A DNA stretch of 64,000 bases from Macrotrachela quadricornifera (lineage: Eukaryota; Rotifera; Eurotatoria; Philodinida; Philodinidae): contig JAJEKB010020935.1 in NCBI GenBank assembly GCA_022393335.1, forward strand, positions 607,824 to 671,823, in the 5' to 3' direction. Below the pieces are notes generated by a model. It was not told where the DNA came from and did not search any database. It saw nothing but the letters and a program-made list of their open reading frames with translations. The position numbers and the translations under genes were made by a program. Below, one piece after another: positions 1-11,210 of this stretch. Numbering within the stretch: the first letter of the stretch is position 1; every line of letters starts with the position of its first letter.

Positions 1-516
1 TTGTACTTACTCAATCTTGAAAATCGGAATATATATTAAGTTATAGAGAAGGAAAGATACCTGTAGCGGATTCGATGGAGTTGTTTTTGCACCAGTTTGA
101 ATGTGCGTCTCAGAGTTCTTGATTGCTATCTGTTCTATCGATCTATACATCTGATACTGCTCCGATACTACAGACGCGAAAATACTTGATAGGTTTTTAG
201 AATAAAAGAAAGTCCAACTTTTACAACAATAAGTGACGTAGAATCTGTGTCTTCTACTGTGTCAATATTGACAATGACATCATGTTTGCGATGTATCACT
301 GGAAAAAACAACAATCATGTTATTTCACGCAAAGAAAAGATAAGAGAGAGAAAAATATAATGCGTTAAATTTGTATGTTTGGTAAGTTTGGCAAGGAGAA
401 AACAAATGACGTTAGTAGATGGTAAAAAAATTCAGCTATATTATTATTTAATATTTTCAGATAAAAAGAAAAATTAATCTTGTCGTAGAGATTTTGATCC
501 ATTGTCATTCAATAGT
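1..516. promoter_or_regulatory. 5' region of the peptidase gene with a possible UTR intron
   Basis: No gene is visible here. A candidate 5'-UTR intron runs from a GTAAGT donor at 382 to a TTTTCAG acceptor ending at 460. The resulting leader would reach the ATG at 517 with an in-frame stop (TAA 475-477) just upstream, which supports 517 as the translation start. The exact promoter cannot be placed. Confidence 0.35.
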
Positions 517-1056
517 ATGTCATCAAATCCTCCATTGCATAATCCACAAGCCGCATACAATAGAAATGCAATGTTATGGCAAAATAAAGACGAATATTTC
601 TTTCGCGATCATGATATTCGACCAATTCGTCAAAGTGGACCACGTTGTGTAGCAACGACTCTTGCCATGCTGACGCAAAAGACACCTGATGATTTTCAAG
701 GTAAAATGAACACGCAAGATCCAACTTCATGGTCACGAGTACTGCAACAATACGGAATGAAACTAGCTTATTGCCCTTCGGATGTCCGCAAACTTAAACA
801 CTATATGAATGAACTTGTTGGCATGGATGATCTTTTCACACTTAGCTACTATACATCTTCCGATCCACAAGATATTCTTGGTGATCCGGATGATAATGGT
901 TGGGTAACAGGCTCTCATATTGTTGTTTTGCATCGAGATAAAATTCTTGATCCTGCAACTGGAATAGCAACACCGGCACTAGAGCATTATTGTAACAACT
1001 ACCATACGAAACGTATTTTCCGCGTCGTGCCTATCGAACATGTTTGCGGCCTTTAA
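517..1056 (+). CDS. C39-like papain-fold cysteine peptidase (putative)
   Basis: A single-exon 179-residue protein, taken from ATG 517; a TTG at 502 is in frame, but a stop at 475 lies just above it. The features of a papain-like peptidase appear in order: Gln39 in QSGPRC (oxyanion hole), Cys44 as nucleophile at the start of a helix (CVATTLAML), His134 in GSHIVVL and Asp145 in KILDPATG. This Q-C-H-D order and spacing resembles the C39-like group better known from bacteria. There is no signal peptide or membrane segment, so it is probably cytosolic. The substrate is unknown. It stands alone, with no partner gene nearby. The family call rests on motifs only; an inactive relative or another papain-fold family is possible. 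Confidence 0.6.
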   Translation: MSSNPPLHNPQAAYNRNAMLWQNKDEYFFRDHDIRPIRQSGPRCVATTLAMLTQKTPDDFQGKMNTQDPTSWSRVLQQYGMKLAYCPSDVRKLKHYMNELVGMDDLFTLSYYTSSDPQDILGDPDDNGWVTGSHIVVLHRDKILDPATGIATPALEHYCNNYHTKRIFRVVPIEHVCGL

Positions 1057-3564
1057 ACGATGACAATACCAATTCAATGAGCACACCAGTAAATCTTAAA
1101 CAAGAAACTCTTATCTCTACACTTTTAGTTTTGTGCTATTTTTTTAATAACAGTGATCGTATTGAAATGCATACTAAGTGAGAAATATTTCGACTATCTT
1201 ATTAATTAAAATCATGATACAGCATTAAGATTGAGATATGAAAAATTAATATTAAAAAATTTTCAAAACGATTGAATAATAAAGTTATGTTCTACAGAGT
1301 AAAAGATATGGATAGTTTCAGTTTAAACGTGCTCCATTTTGTATGTAAATTAGTAACTGATAAACCCAAATAGAAACTCAACAGCACTTATTCCAATCAT
1401 GTAACACATGTAATAAAATCAAAAGAATGATACAAAATTAGTCAATCTTTTTCATAGATTTCGTAAGTGACGTAGTATCACCATTAAACAAAATATCATC
1501 TTATCGCTCTACCATTATGAGTTAATATTTTCTAAAATATGCATACGTTATACTTTGTTGATTGGCATAAAGCTAATGCCAAGTTAAAATACCGGAAGAT
1601 GCTAATGTTAGAAGAAAAATCTAGTAAAAACCACGTGCATTTAATATTGTAAAAAGATGACAAGGACAGAGGATCAATGTAATGGATTCTTCTTATAATA
1701 TTGTACTGCTAGTTGTTTACATTACATATCAATGAATCGAATAAAAGTGTCAATGCATTTTCTGACTTTTCGAGTCATCGTCTTGTATAACCGTTAGTAT
1801 TTTTTGCTGTTTATTTTCCTAGATATAATAATCTTTATCGATACTATCATGATAATTTCTAGTAATGTCGACATTACGTGGCATTTATCATTTGTATGCA
1901 TACGGACAACTATGATTATTCCGTAAATTTTGAAATGATCAAAATATGCAAAGTTCATTATCAAATATAATAACATGTTTTAAAACAATTAATATTTATC
2001 GAACAATTCGAAAGTCTTATACATGTTAATAAATGGAAATTTTTAGTATTCTTCTAAAGTAAACTCGTCGAAAAATATATAAGTACCGAATGTCAAGGAT
2101 TTTCATAGAAAATTGAATGAGTATTTAACGAAATCTGACTCGTTTGTTCATTATTCTCAGATGATCACTTCATCAGAATTATCCTAAATTTTCTTGTGAA
2201 TGTTATCAAACTTTTTTCAAATAGAACAGCAGAGAAATGCAAACATCGAGTATCGATTCTAGGCCATATTTTATTTGAAATATTGGTTTGTATCGGAATT
2301 TTACATGAATACAAATTATTCAAAGAAAAATTTAGAGAATGCAATATTTTATTATAAATATTTTTTCTCGTTGATATAATTTCTCAATTCTCATATTTTG
2401 CTGATTTAGGTAATTACAATCTCATGTTAGTATTACTGATATTGTTCCACAGCCATGAAATCCAAGAATGTTATTTCCCATTCTCTGAAAGAATTAATTT
2501 TAAACCAGTATTCTTCTTTGCAAATAGAAGGTAAGTAGGTAGGTAGATGATGAATAAGATCGGATTAATTCTTTTAGAAGTAGGTATATTAGATTTTTAA
2601 ATTGTATAAAGTTTATTGTGCGCAAACCATAAATTGGTTAATTTGAATTCGAACATAAATGAAACCTTCAGTGATCAAGATGAGTTTGAAAATAAAAGAA
2701 AAAACGCAGCAACTTTTCCATTTAACAAAAAATAGAAGATAATATTTCTCATAATTGTAATTATAATTCTGTTTCTTTTTGAGTCGTTGCTCTATATTCA
2801 ACTATGCTCCCTATATACTTACTATTGCTCTACATTCAAAATAGATGGAGATAATTCTTCATTTTTATTTATCTATTTACTCACTTTCTTCTACAAAAAA
2901 TATACTTTTCATTTTCTTTTAAATTAACTTCATTAAAATTCAAAGGATGCATCTACTCATAAGATTGAGATTATATGCTAATAGTCGAATGATAAACAAA
3001 CATATTCTTAATTTTATTTTTATTATTTTCAAATTGGTAAATCTTTACATATTATTTCTTCAAAAATATTGATTTTCCGACTTTTTTGTTTTCTCACACA
3101 ATCTTTCCTGTCATTCATACTCTTTTTATCTATACGTATTATATATAGTACATTACCTACGTCATTTTTCCAAGTGAACTAATTGCGTATTTCTAATAAA
3201 ATCTTATTCTTTTGAAACATGAATAACATTTCATATGAAATAAAAGAGTCAACATTAATGTTGACGTTACTCTACTCTTTTCAGTTTTAATGATTTGCAT
3301 ACACTGTATAATGAACAATGATACACTTTAAATAGAGCGTATTTGTCCTCATTAATCTAACAGAATAATTCTTCATTCTTTTTATTCATGCGAAGGACGT
3401 AAAAGAATAGTGTAGATAAAATTATAAGTAAAGAAGACCTGTCTCGAGTATATACTAATGTTCTGACGACGGTGTAATACATGAAAAAGAAACATTTCAG
3501 TTTGATGAGAATAACTTGGAAATAATATCATATAATACGTATTTGAAAGCGTACAATTGAAACA
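1057..3564. other. AT-rich intergenic region; right half is duplicated
   Basis: No supportable coding sequence. From about 2200 to 3430 the DNA is recognisably the same as about 7720 to 8980, including a GTAGGTAGGTAGATG microrepeat (about 2530 and 8050) and the stretch just before the GPCR. This is the upstream arm of a tandem duplication. The left part (1057-2200) shows nothing. Confidence 0.6.
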
Positions 3565-4675
3565 ATGTCTGCAATAACTGTAGAAATGTTTGCTACCATT
3601 CAAGCCATTCAGAATGCTCAGCTTGCTCTTGTGAGAATAAGCACACCACTTTTGCTTATCCTCGGTAATATTGGTGAGATCTTAAACGTTATTATTTTTT
3701 CTCAACGCATCTTCCGAACTAATTCTTGTGCTATATACTTTCTTGCTGCTTCATGCACTCAATTATTTTTCATCAATTTTTCTATTCTTCTGAATGGTCT
3801 TTCTCTAGGTAAGTTTGCCAACATTTGATGTTCTATATAGTTTCTATGATTATATAGGCTATAGTATCGATCCTGCACGAACATCACTGATCTTCTGCAA
3901 GATCAAGTTCTATCTTACATATATTGCAGCTATTCTACCACCAAGTTTTATTGTTTTGGCATGTGTTGATCGATATCTATTAAGTTCACTACAAGCAAGA
4001 GCACGTTCGTGGAGTCAACCACGCTTTGCCTATAGAGCAATAGCTTGTGTCTCTCTATTCTGGATACTCTTTTCCATTCATAGTTTATTTGGCTCTATCA
4101 TTTTGTCAAGATCAGGCTATACACAATGTTATATTCAACCAGGATCTTATACACTTTTTGTAGCTTTATATTCAATCATAATCAATTATCTTTTACCACC
4201 AACACTCATGGCAATTCTTGGTTTGTTCACTATTATTAATGTTCGACGAACACAAAAGCGAATTCATCCAAGCACAAGAGTTGGATATAGGCATCGAAAA
4301 GATCGACATCTTTTGCGCATGTTACTTTTTCAAGTAGTTGTCAATGTCATCTTTACGATACCGGGAGGAGTTCATCAGGTATGAATTGCTTTAGTTTTGT
4401 TATATTAGAAAGTAATCTGTTAATCTGTCATTTAGTTATATAATGTAGTATCAACTGATTGGCAGAAAGATGGTGTTCAAAGAGCTCGGGATTATTTTTT
4501 CTTTTCATTGGCATTAGCTTTGTTCTATATTCCGAACTGTGCTGGCTTTTATATCTATACTGTAACAGCAAGTATATTTAGACAAGAACTCAAGCGAATA
4601 ATAATACAATGTTATCGTCATTTTGTTCCTGAAAGACAAACACGAGTGATAACGGTGACGAGGCGTGCCAAATAG
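3565..4675 (+). CDS. Rhodopsin-like (class A) GPCR, three exons
   Basis: Splicing 3565-3808, 3858-4378 and 4436-4675 gives an uninterrupted 334-residue receptor. Introns are 49 and 57 nt, both GT-AG, and phases 1 and 0 are preserved. It has about seven hydrophobic segments. Cys95 is placed for the conserved extracellular disulfide, the DRY motif is at 119-121 (ACVDRYLL), and the last membrane helix has N-C-A-G-F-Y-I-Y where NPxxY is expected. A basic stretch (RHRKDRHLLRM) precedes TM6. The short N-terminus lacks a large ligand-binding domain, as in peptide or orphan receptors that are expanded in bdelloids. The ligand cannot be inferred. Its flanks are duplicated around 7.7-9.8 kb. Confidence 0.82.
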
Positions 4676-5846
4676 ACGAAAATAGAATTTATTTTATGTA
4701 TACATTTTATTTTATTCAAATCATTCTTTTTCTTTTATCAAAATGTTGTATTTTGTTGTCTGTTTCATGTAGTTAATTGTATTTATCGTAAAGTATTGAA
4801 TCCGTAGATCGATTAATTCAATTGTCCAAAAAATATATTTCTTTTTGAAATATTCTTCATGTGATTCTCTACCGAACTGCATAATTTATTTGCTATGAAG
4901 AATACCTGTATTATTTAAAACATCTAGTGAAAAAATGGAGGTTTAGAGCATATTAAATCAGTTAATTAGGTTTTTTATTTCTGTATATGTAGAATTATAC
5001 ATGGAGTGAAAATACTTGCATCATCGATATTTTGATGCTAAGTTTATTGTCTCCCAGGATGAGAGAGAAAAACAAGAAGTGGGGCTGAATAGGATACGGG
5101 ATTAAAGTCTGCGGGATGCAAGTCAGACGGGATTCAATACTGCTTTCGCGTAATTCATCTATAGAATAAAAAAATAACCATCTATGCCGCGCATCCGAAT
5201 AGCGATTGATTTTATGTCAGGAAAGTAGAAGGATGGCTATGGAAACGATTGACTGTTGTATTTACAGAAAATTGACGGTTCCTTTAAAATGAATGAGATG
5301 AACGATGGGCGAAGAATGAGACAATGACAGTTTTATAATTTGTCTAACATAGAAAATGATATAAATAGTAACGCATGCATACAGTTGTTCATTCTGTTTC
5401 ATCTCATTATAATTATTAAATTCGAAACTTGTTGTACTCAATACATACTCATACATGAATTCTACGCCAAGTAAAGCTAATGGCCGGAGCTATTATCTGC
5501 TAGACATTACTATTGCATCTCTTATTTCAATACTGTCAAAACCTATTCGTACTCCGAGTAATACAGCGTATTCTTGTACATAGATAGAGAATCTTCTCAA
5601 AAAATAGAAAGATCGTTACGTCATTGTCATCAATGCAAATAAAAAACTGACGTCTACTTGTTAGCAAGTATTTAGATTTTCTGCAATAATTGATTATAAG
5701 GTAGATTTCAAGAGCGCTTAGAGAAGTTTGTTTCTTTCCGAAAGTACCATAAGACTCACTCATTCGCACCGAACAGCACTCACTTTCTTCTCAATCATCA
5801 ACGTAACTTCTTTAAATTGACTGATAGATCGAACATACTTGCATCA
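4676..5846. other. Intergenic; 3' flank of the GPCR, partly duplicated
   Basis: Positions about 4631-5060 correspond to about 9461-9815 (3' end of the receptor and its trailer). From 5060 to 5846 no gene or clear repeat is seen. Confidence 0.5.
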
Positions 5847-6373
5847 ATGCCATCCTTGCCTTCAGTTTTACGAAGTTCGAATACTACTTTTACAACACAA
5901 AGGAAGAGTAAACTGTCCGATACTACTAAAAATAAAATCAAAGAATTGAAAGCACGCTGGATCTGTGAAGACATGCGCTCTTTTGCAATTGCCAATGATT
6001 TTGCTTTTCACGGAGTCTCTCAAGAACTTGTGTCTATTGGTAAGCTACTCCTCTTTATCGGAATGAACTTCATGTTTCTGTCCATTCTTCTAGATGCTCA
6101 GTATGGTAATATGGACGTCAATAATATTCCTTATGAAGTCCATACGATCTCATTACATATTTGTGATCTTACTACGACTGAACACTCTCGAATAAGAACT
6201 CTTGTGACCGGTTGTATAGATAACGATACAATTTGTTTATGTCTTCTTTTGTCGGTGGTGAATATGCTTTACACAATATTGATTTAGGCTGTCATTCTTT
6301 TCCACCTATCGCAAGGATAGCTGAGAACATTATCACTATAAGTTTATTTGTTGCTGTGCTAATGTATCTGTAA
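5847..6373 (+). pseudogene. hAT-family transposase relic
   Basis: The reading frame from ATG 5847, with a 54-nt GT-AG intron at 6040-6093, encodes an N-terminal hAT/ZBED-like transposase stretch: KARWICEDMRSF, then after the intron AQYGNMDVNNI and HICDLTTTEHSRIR, then NDTICL. At about 6240 the frame is lost. The next frame (6242-6373) continues with GGEYALHNIDLGCHSFPP and AENI, which fits the hAT core just after the first catalytic Asp. The segment that should carry that Asp (the DMWT region) is missing, and everything after AENI is gone. It is therefore an inactive, internally deleted and truncated fragment. No terminal repeats were found around it. Confidence 0.65.
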
Positions 6374-6444
6374 AATACTTTAGATTAAGTTGTTCAATCT
6401 GCTCTCGCATTATTCAACATTACGGATCTTTTACACGTCTTTGT

Positions 6445-7590
6445 GTACTCATAAAGTGAGTACACTATAGAATTGGTCAGTATGGCCGTCCGGCCGTTTA
6501 CACGATAACTCTTCATAACTACATCCGATTGTGCTGAAGTTTTGTGCATAGAATTGTCTCAACAATATCTCGGTCGAGTTCGAAGATGAGAATGATCTGT
6601 CAAGAAATGGCTGAGTTATCGAAAAAATTGTCATTATTGATCAAACCATACCTGAAGGGTGGTACAGGGATTTTTTCAAAAAAAAAATTTTCTCAGTATT
6701 TTTCACAACATATATAAATCGACTCAGTTTTCAACGCTGATTCCGAATATGATATTAGTTTTGAATCAAATCGTAGTTTTTTAAGTAAAAGTTGCCTAAA
6801 CAGAGTCGTAAAATGCAAAAAACCTGCATCCTGAGACCAGTGTACGTAAATATATCTCACGTGACTAGTGATTTGAGGGTGTTCTAGATACATGGTTTTG
6901 TCGCTACTAAAAAGAGTTATCAAACGGAAAAAATCCGAACTCGATAGCTATTAATATTGGTGGATTATTATGAAAATACTAATGTCTCTGTGTATCATAT
7001 ATCGATCATAGATTCATGAGTTTACCTATGATCATAATCTCGCTAGATACAAACCCAAATTCATTCTTAAAAAACTTCTCCTATCTAATTCTTTAAGCTG
7101 AGCACAAATCTGAACTCGATTTCTGTGATTTCTAAAGATATAATATCACTGTGGGAGTTTAGTCAATGATCACTAGATAAGGTCAACTGCAGTGTCATCC
7201 ATGTTTTTTTGGCACCTTACGTTTTTTATTCTTACAATTTAGTCGCAAAAGATGTGTCTTAATGAGATTTATGTCTTGTAGAAAAATAAGCCTAAGATCT
7301 CGTCCAGCACATGAGAAAAATCCAAAAAATATCACCTTTCGCAGTGTAATATTTCTTCTCATTTACGCAGTTTTTGAATTCTAGCACTTTTATCTCACAA
7401 CTTCTTCACTTAAGCAAAATGAATTTGTAGATTAAACTGTTTTCTGTCCAATCGAGATGTTCCATAGCTCAAATGACCAATCCGTTGACGAGATAAGGTC
7501 AAAATGCTGAGTATATATTCAAGATAGATAGTTTTTAAACAGTTCGATCAGAATCAATTTGTCGTCAATTATTTTTACTCTTTGAAGTAC
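6445..7590. repeat. Dispersed non-autonomous DNA element, copy A
   Basis: The left end, GTACTCATAAAGTGAGTAC, and the following 190 bp match the sequence from 28873. The right end (GAAGTACGC near 7584, followed by a palindromic CTCGGATTTAAATCCGAG) matches about 29791-29815. Read inward, the right end GTACTTCAAAGAGT resembles the left end, so short inverted termini are likely. No coding capacity is seen. Interpreted as a MITE-like element of about 1.1 kb. Confidence 0.5.
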
Positions 7591-9060
7591 GCATAACACT
7601 CGGATTTAAATCCGAGGTTTTCACATTTATGTTTCTATTATTGACGACTTTTCTATAATCTCAGTGTTTTCATGAGTAATGACATTATCAGAATACGTAT
7701 TCGTCATTGAAAAAAACTTTACAAGATTTTTTAAAATAGAACAACAGAAGAATGTAGACATAGAGTATCTCTTTCTAGACGATATTTTGTATAGAGTATT
7801 CCTTTGTATCTGAATTTTACATAAATACAAATTATTTCAAGAAAAATTTAGAAAATATAATATTTTATTGCAAATATTTTTTCAATTGATAAAATTTCTC
7901 TATACTCAAATTTTACTGATTTATGTAATTAGAATCTAACGTTAGCGTTGCTGGTACTGTTTTACAGGTCATGAAACCCAGCAATGTTATTTTTCATCTA
8001 TAGAAAATTTAAATTTAGTATAGAATTCTTCGCTGCAGATCGAAGGTAGATAGGTAGGTAGGTAGATGAAGAATAAGAACAAATTATTTCCTTCAGAAGT
8101 AGGTATATAAGAAATTTGGATTGTATAGAGTTTATTGCGTGTAAATCATGAATTGCTTAATTTGAATCCAAACACAAATGAAGACTTCAATGTCTTATAT
8201 GAGTTTCAGAGATAAAAGGAACAAACGAGATAATTTTTTCATTTAACAAACATAAAAGATAATATTTCTCGCAATTGTAATTGTAATTTGAATAAGGAGT
8301 TTATTGAAAATTTAACAACAGATGGAATTTTTCATATTTATAAATAAATGTGTAATAAAAATTTGGGTATTTACTTGTTCAAAATGCCTTCTGTGTACAT
8401 AACTAATCGTTTATTTTTGAGTTGTTCCTCTGTGTTCAACTATCATTCCTAGATATTCAATATTATTCTACATTCAAAATAGATTTTGAATAATTTTTGA
8501 TTATTATTCATCTATCTACTGAGAATATACACAAATAGTCACATGATAAACAAACATTCTAAATTGTTACTTTTACCATTTTCAGGATGACAAGACTTCA
8601 CATATTCTCTCTTCAAAAATATCACTTTTTTTCGGCTCTTGTATCTCCTCATACACGTTTTCATCTCGCTCATAGTTTTTTTATTTCTACATATTATATA
8701 TGGTACATTACCTATAATATTTTCCTAGGCTGACTAATTGCATGTTTCTAATAAAAACTTATTCTTTCAAAGCATGAAAAAGATTTCATATGAGATGAAA
8801 GAGTCAACATTAGTTTTGGCGTCATTTTACCCTTTTCAGTTTTAATGAATTACATACAGTCCATAATGAACAATAATACATTTTAAATAAAGCTTATTTG
8901 TTCTCATTAATCTAACAGAATAAATATTCATTTTTTTTATTCATGCGAAGGGTGTAAAAGGACAATGTAGATAGAATTAAAAGTGTAAATGCACTCTCTC
9001 TCTCTAATATATATATATATATATATATATTGACTATGATGCAAAGTGTTAAAAACAGAT
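7591..9060. repeat. Downstream copy of the GPCR 5' flank
   Basis: From about 7720 to 8985 this parallels 2200-3430, with many substitutions and indels. It ends in CT-rich and (AT)n microsatellites (about 8994-9030) directly before the assembly gap. No coding exon is visible in this copy; the receptor start would fall inside the gap. Confidence 0.65.
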
Positions 9061-9460
9061 NNNNNNNNNNNNNNNNNNNNNNNNNNNNNNNNNNNNNNNN
9101 NNNNNNNNNNNNNNNNNNNNNNNNNNNNNNNNNNNNNNNNNNNNNNNNNNNNNNNNNNNNNNNNNNNNNNNNNNNNNNNNNNNNNNNNNNNNNNNNNNNN
9201 NNNNNNNNNNNNNNNNNNNNNNNNNNNNNNNNNNNNNNNNNNNNNNNNNNNNNNNNNNNNNNNNNNNNNNNNNNNNNNNNNNNNNNNNNNNNNNNNNNNN
9301 NNNNNNNNNNNNNNNNNNNNNNNNNNNNNNNNNNNNNNNNNNNNNNNNNNNNNNNNNNNNNNNNNNNNNNNNNNNNNNNNNNNNNNNNNNNNNNNNNNNN
9401 NNNNNNNNNNNNNNNNNNNNNNNNNNNNNNNNNNNNNNNNNNNNNNNNNNNNNNNNNNNN
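9061..9460. other. Assembly gap (400 N)
   Basis: A run of exactly 400 N. By alignment of its borders with the upstream copy it should contain nearly all of a GPCR paralogue. The matching interval there (about 3507-4630) is about 1.1 kb, so the gap length is probably nominal. Confidence 0.95.
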
Positions 9461-9505
9461 GAAAGACAAACACGAGTGATAACGGTGACGAGCACTGCCA
9501 AATAG
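9461..9505 (+). CDS. 3' end of a GPCR paralogue (rest in gap)
   Basis: The first 45 nt after the gap are in frame and encode the last 14 residues plus TAG of a receptor. They match the C-terminus of the GPCR at 3565-4675 except at the codons before the end (T-S-T-A-K here, T-R-R-A-K there). The trailer also matches the upstream copy. Whether the hidden part is intact cannot be judged. Confidence 0.7.
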   Translation, partial: ERQTRVITVTSTAK

Positions 9506-10017
9506 ACAAAAATAGAATTTATTTTATGTATACATTTTATTTTATTCAAGTCACTGCTTTTTTTTTGTCAAAATGTTGTATTTTGTTGTATGATTCATGC
9601 AATCATTTGTATTTGTCGTAAAGTATTGAATCCGATGATAAAATATTTTATTATCAAGAAATTATATTTCTTTTTTTGAGATATTCTTCATGTGATTCTC
9701 TATCGAATTGCATGATTTATTTTTTCGGTATAGTATTTGTCGGGATACTCATAGAGTGATTTTACTTCATGGAATTAACATTTTGATGCTAAGATTTATT
9801 GACTCACTACTGAGTTCGTGAGACTTAGCGAATGGGCCAGAAATAATGAGGGCTTCAGTGTTTTTCAAATAACTGCGTTGATTGTTGCCTTTTTAGTCTA
9901 ATGCTTTTTTTGAAAATGCGCAATTTAATTTTCTAGAAAATGGATATTTGTTATTATCTCAAAAAATTCAGCTTATCTTGCAGCGTTCAATATAACCATT
10001 TTTGAAATTTCCTTAAT
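9506..10017. other. Duplicated GPCR trailer and unassigned DNA
   Basis: 9506 to about 9815 is the paralogous 3' flank. 9815-10017 has no recognisable content, though it may include the decayed 3' end of the adjacent minus-strand transposase. Confidence 0.4.
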
Positions 10018-10443
10018 AGCCGACAGCAACTGGAAGCATTTCTTTGATATAAAGATCATGATCGACTGTGCCATTTTCGTAAATCGTTAAAAGTAATACA
10101 CCTTTAGAGCAAACTGCAAAGCGAATTATTATGTTTTTTACCGGATGCTACATTTGGTATGGGCTTCTGAACGATTAACTACCCATATTCAATCATTCCA
10201 AGAGTTATAAACTTCATCGATATCGAATATCTTCTCATCGGAAAAGAGAAATTTCACGGTGTCTTTCTTTCTAAAGTTTGTTCGTATCTCATTATCAAAT
10301 TGTAGTCTTTTTTCATTTTACTTATCTCTGAATATTGGTTCATCTTGTATTTTATAGGCCTGAATTTTCAGATCATTTTTAAGTATTCTACGAATACTGA
10401 TTCGAAAAAGACTCAATTCACGAGCTAGTTTTTGAGACAACAT
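10018..10443 (-). pseudogene. Decayed mariner/Tc1-like transposase, fragment 1
   Basis: Read on the minus strand from ATG 10443, the frame contains a helix-turn-helix-like stretch (LARELSLFRISIRRIL, KNDL) and then, after one in-frame stop, RTNFRKKDTVKFLF followed by SDEKIFDIDEVYNSWND. The latter is the block around the first catalytic Asp of Tc1/mariner DDE transposases. Further on, in shifted frames, VCSKGVLLLTIYENGTVDH and LYIKEMLPVA are still readable. Several stops and frameshifts make it non-functional. Confidence 0.7.
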
Positions 10444-10489
10444 TCACTTTTGTCGATTTAATCAAGCACTCTATGCGTTGTTTTTTTGC

Positions 10490-11210
10490 TTACCGCATGT
10501 TTCATAATTGACCCAACGCTGTCGATTGGATTTTGGTCGGGCGATGCGGATGACCATGGTAGAATTTCAATCCGATTGTCATGTTTTCACTCGACCAGCA
10601 AACGGAACATCTGTTTAGGCTTGCTATCTTCTTGTAGACACCAACTTATGGGACCTTCAGAAAATTGATCTTTGGCAATGCGTAACAAACCGTTCTCATC
10701 AAGATCGCACTTTAATCACCGTTCAAATTCTGGTCGAAAACAATGAGCTGACCAAAACTACTTTTCGCGAAACAATCCTAAATATGTAACTTGATAGGAT
10801 GCTTGGTGGTGCGAACAACCTTGGCGATCTTTGGAAACTGCCATACACTTCTCCCGTTATTATCAAGCTTAAAAGTCTTTTTGCCGGAAAAAATCACATT
10901 GTTCCAGTTATGGTGCACATATTGTTGTGCCCAGAAAAGTCATCTTTCTCGATGAACTTCCTTGGGTAAGGGTTTTCTCAAAAGCCGTCCATAACTTTCA
11001 CCACTCTCCCGTAAACGACGCTTTCCAGTGTTTGAACTAATGTTAACATCGTTCAGTTTTCTTTGATGTGGTACATAGTCGACCAGTTCAAGGTGAATCA
11101 GACAGATCTTCATTTTTCTTCTATCGGCGCAGTCAATATCGTACAGCCTTTGGCAAACAATTCATGTGTTTCGATATCATCTTGTTTGATATTTGAAGAC
11201 CCAATGGATG
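10490..11210 (-). pseudogene. Decayed Tc1-like transposase, fragment 2
   Basis: A second, different transposase relic read on the minus strand. Recognisable pieces in order are LFWAQQYVHHNWNNVIFS, GKKTFKLDNNGRSVW, and at the end WSSASPDQNPIDSVGSIMK. The last corresponds to the Tc1 SPDLNPIENxW block that carries the third acidic residue. The first catalytic block reads SGKK where SDEK is expected, so the catalytic Asp is lost, and there are several stops and frame changes. It has higher GC than its surroundings. It lies immediately beside fragment 1 in the same orientation, but the two have different sequences and are therefore two insertions. Confidence 0.68.

Noticed and set aside
8912..9621. 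Several long reading frames across 9061-9460 on both strands
   Set aside because: They consist of unknown residues from the run of N; only the 45 nt after the gap is real coding sequence.
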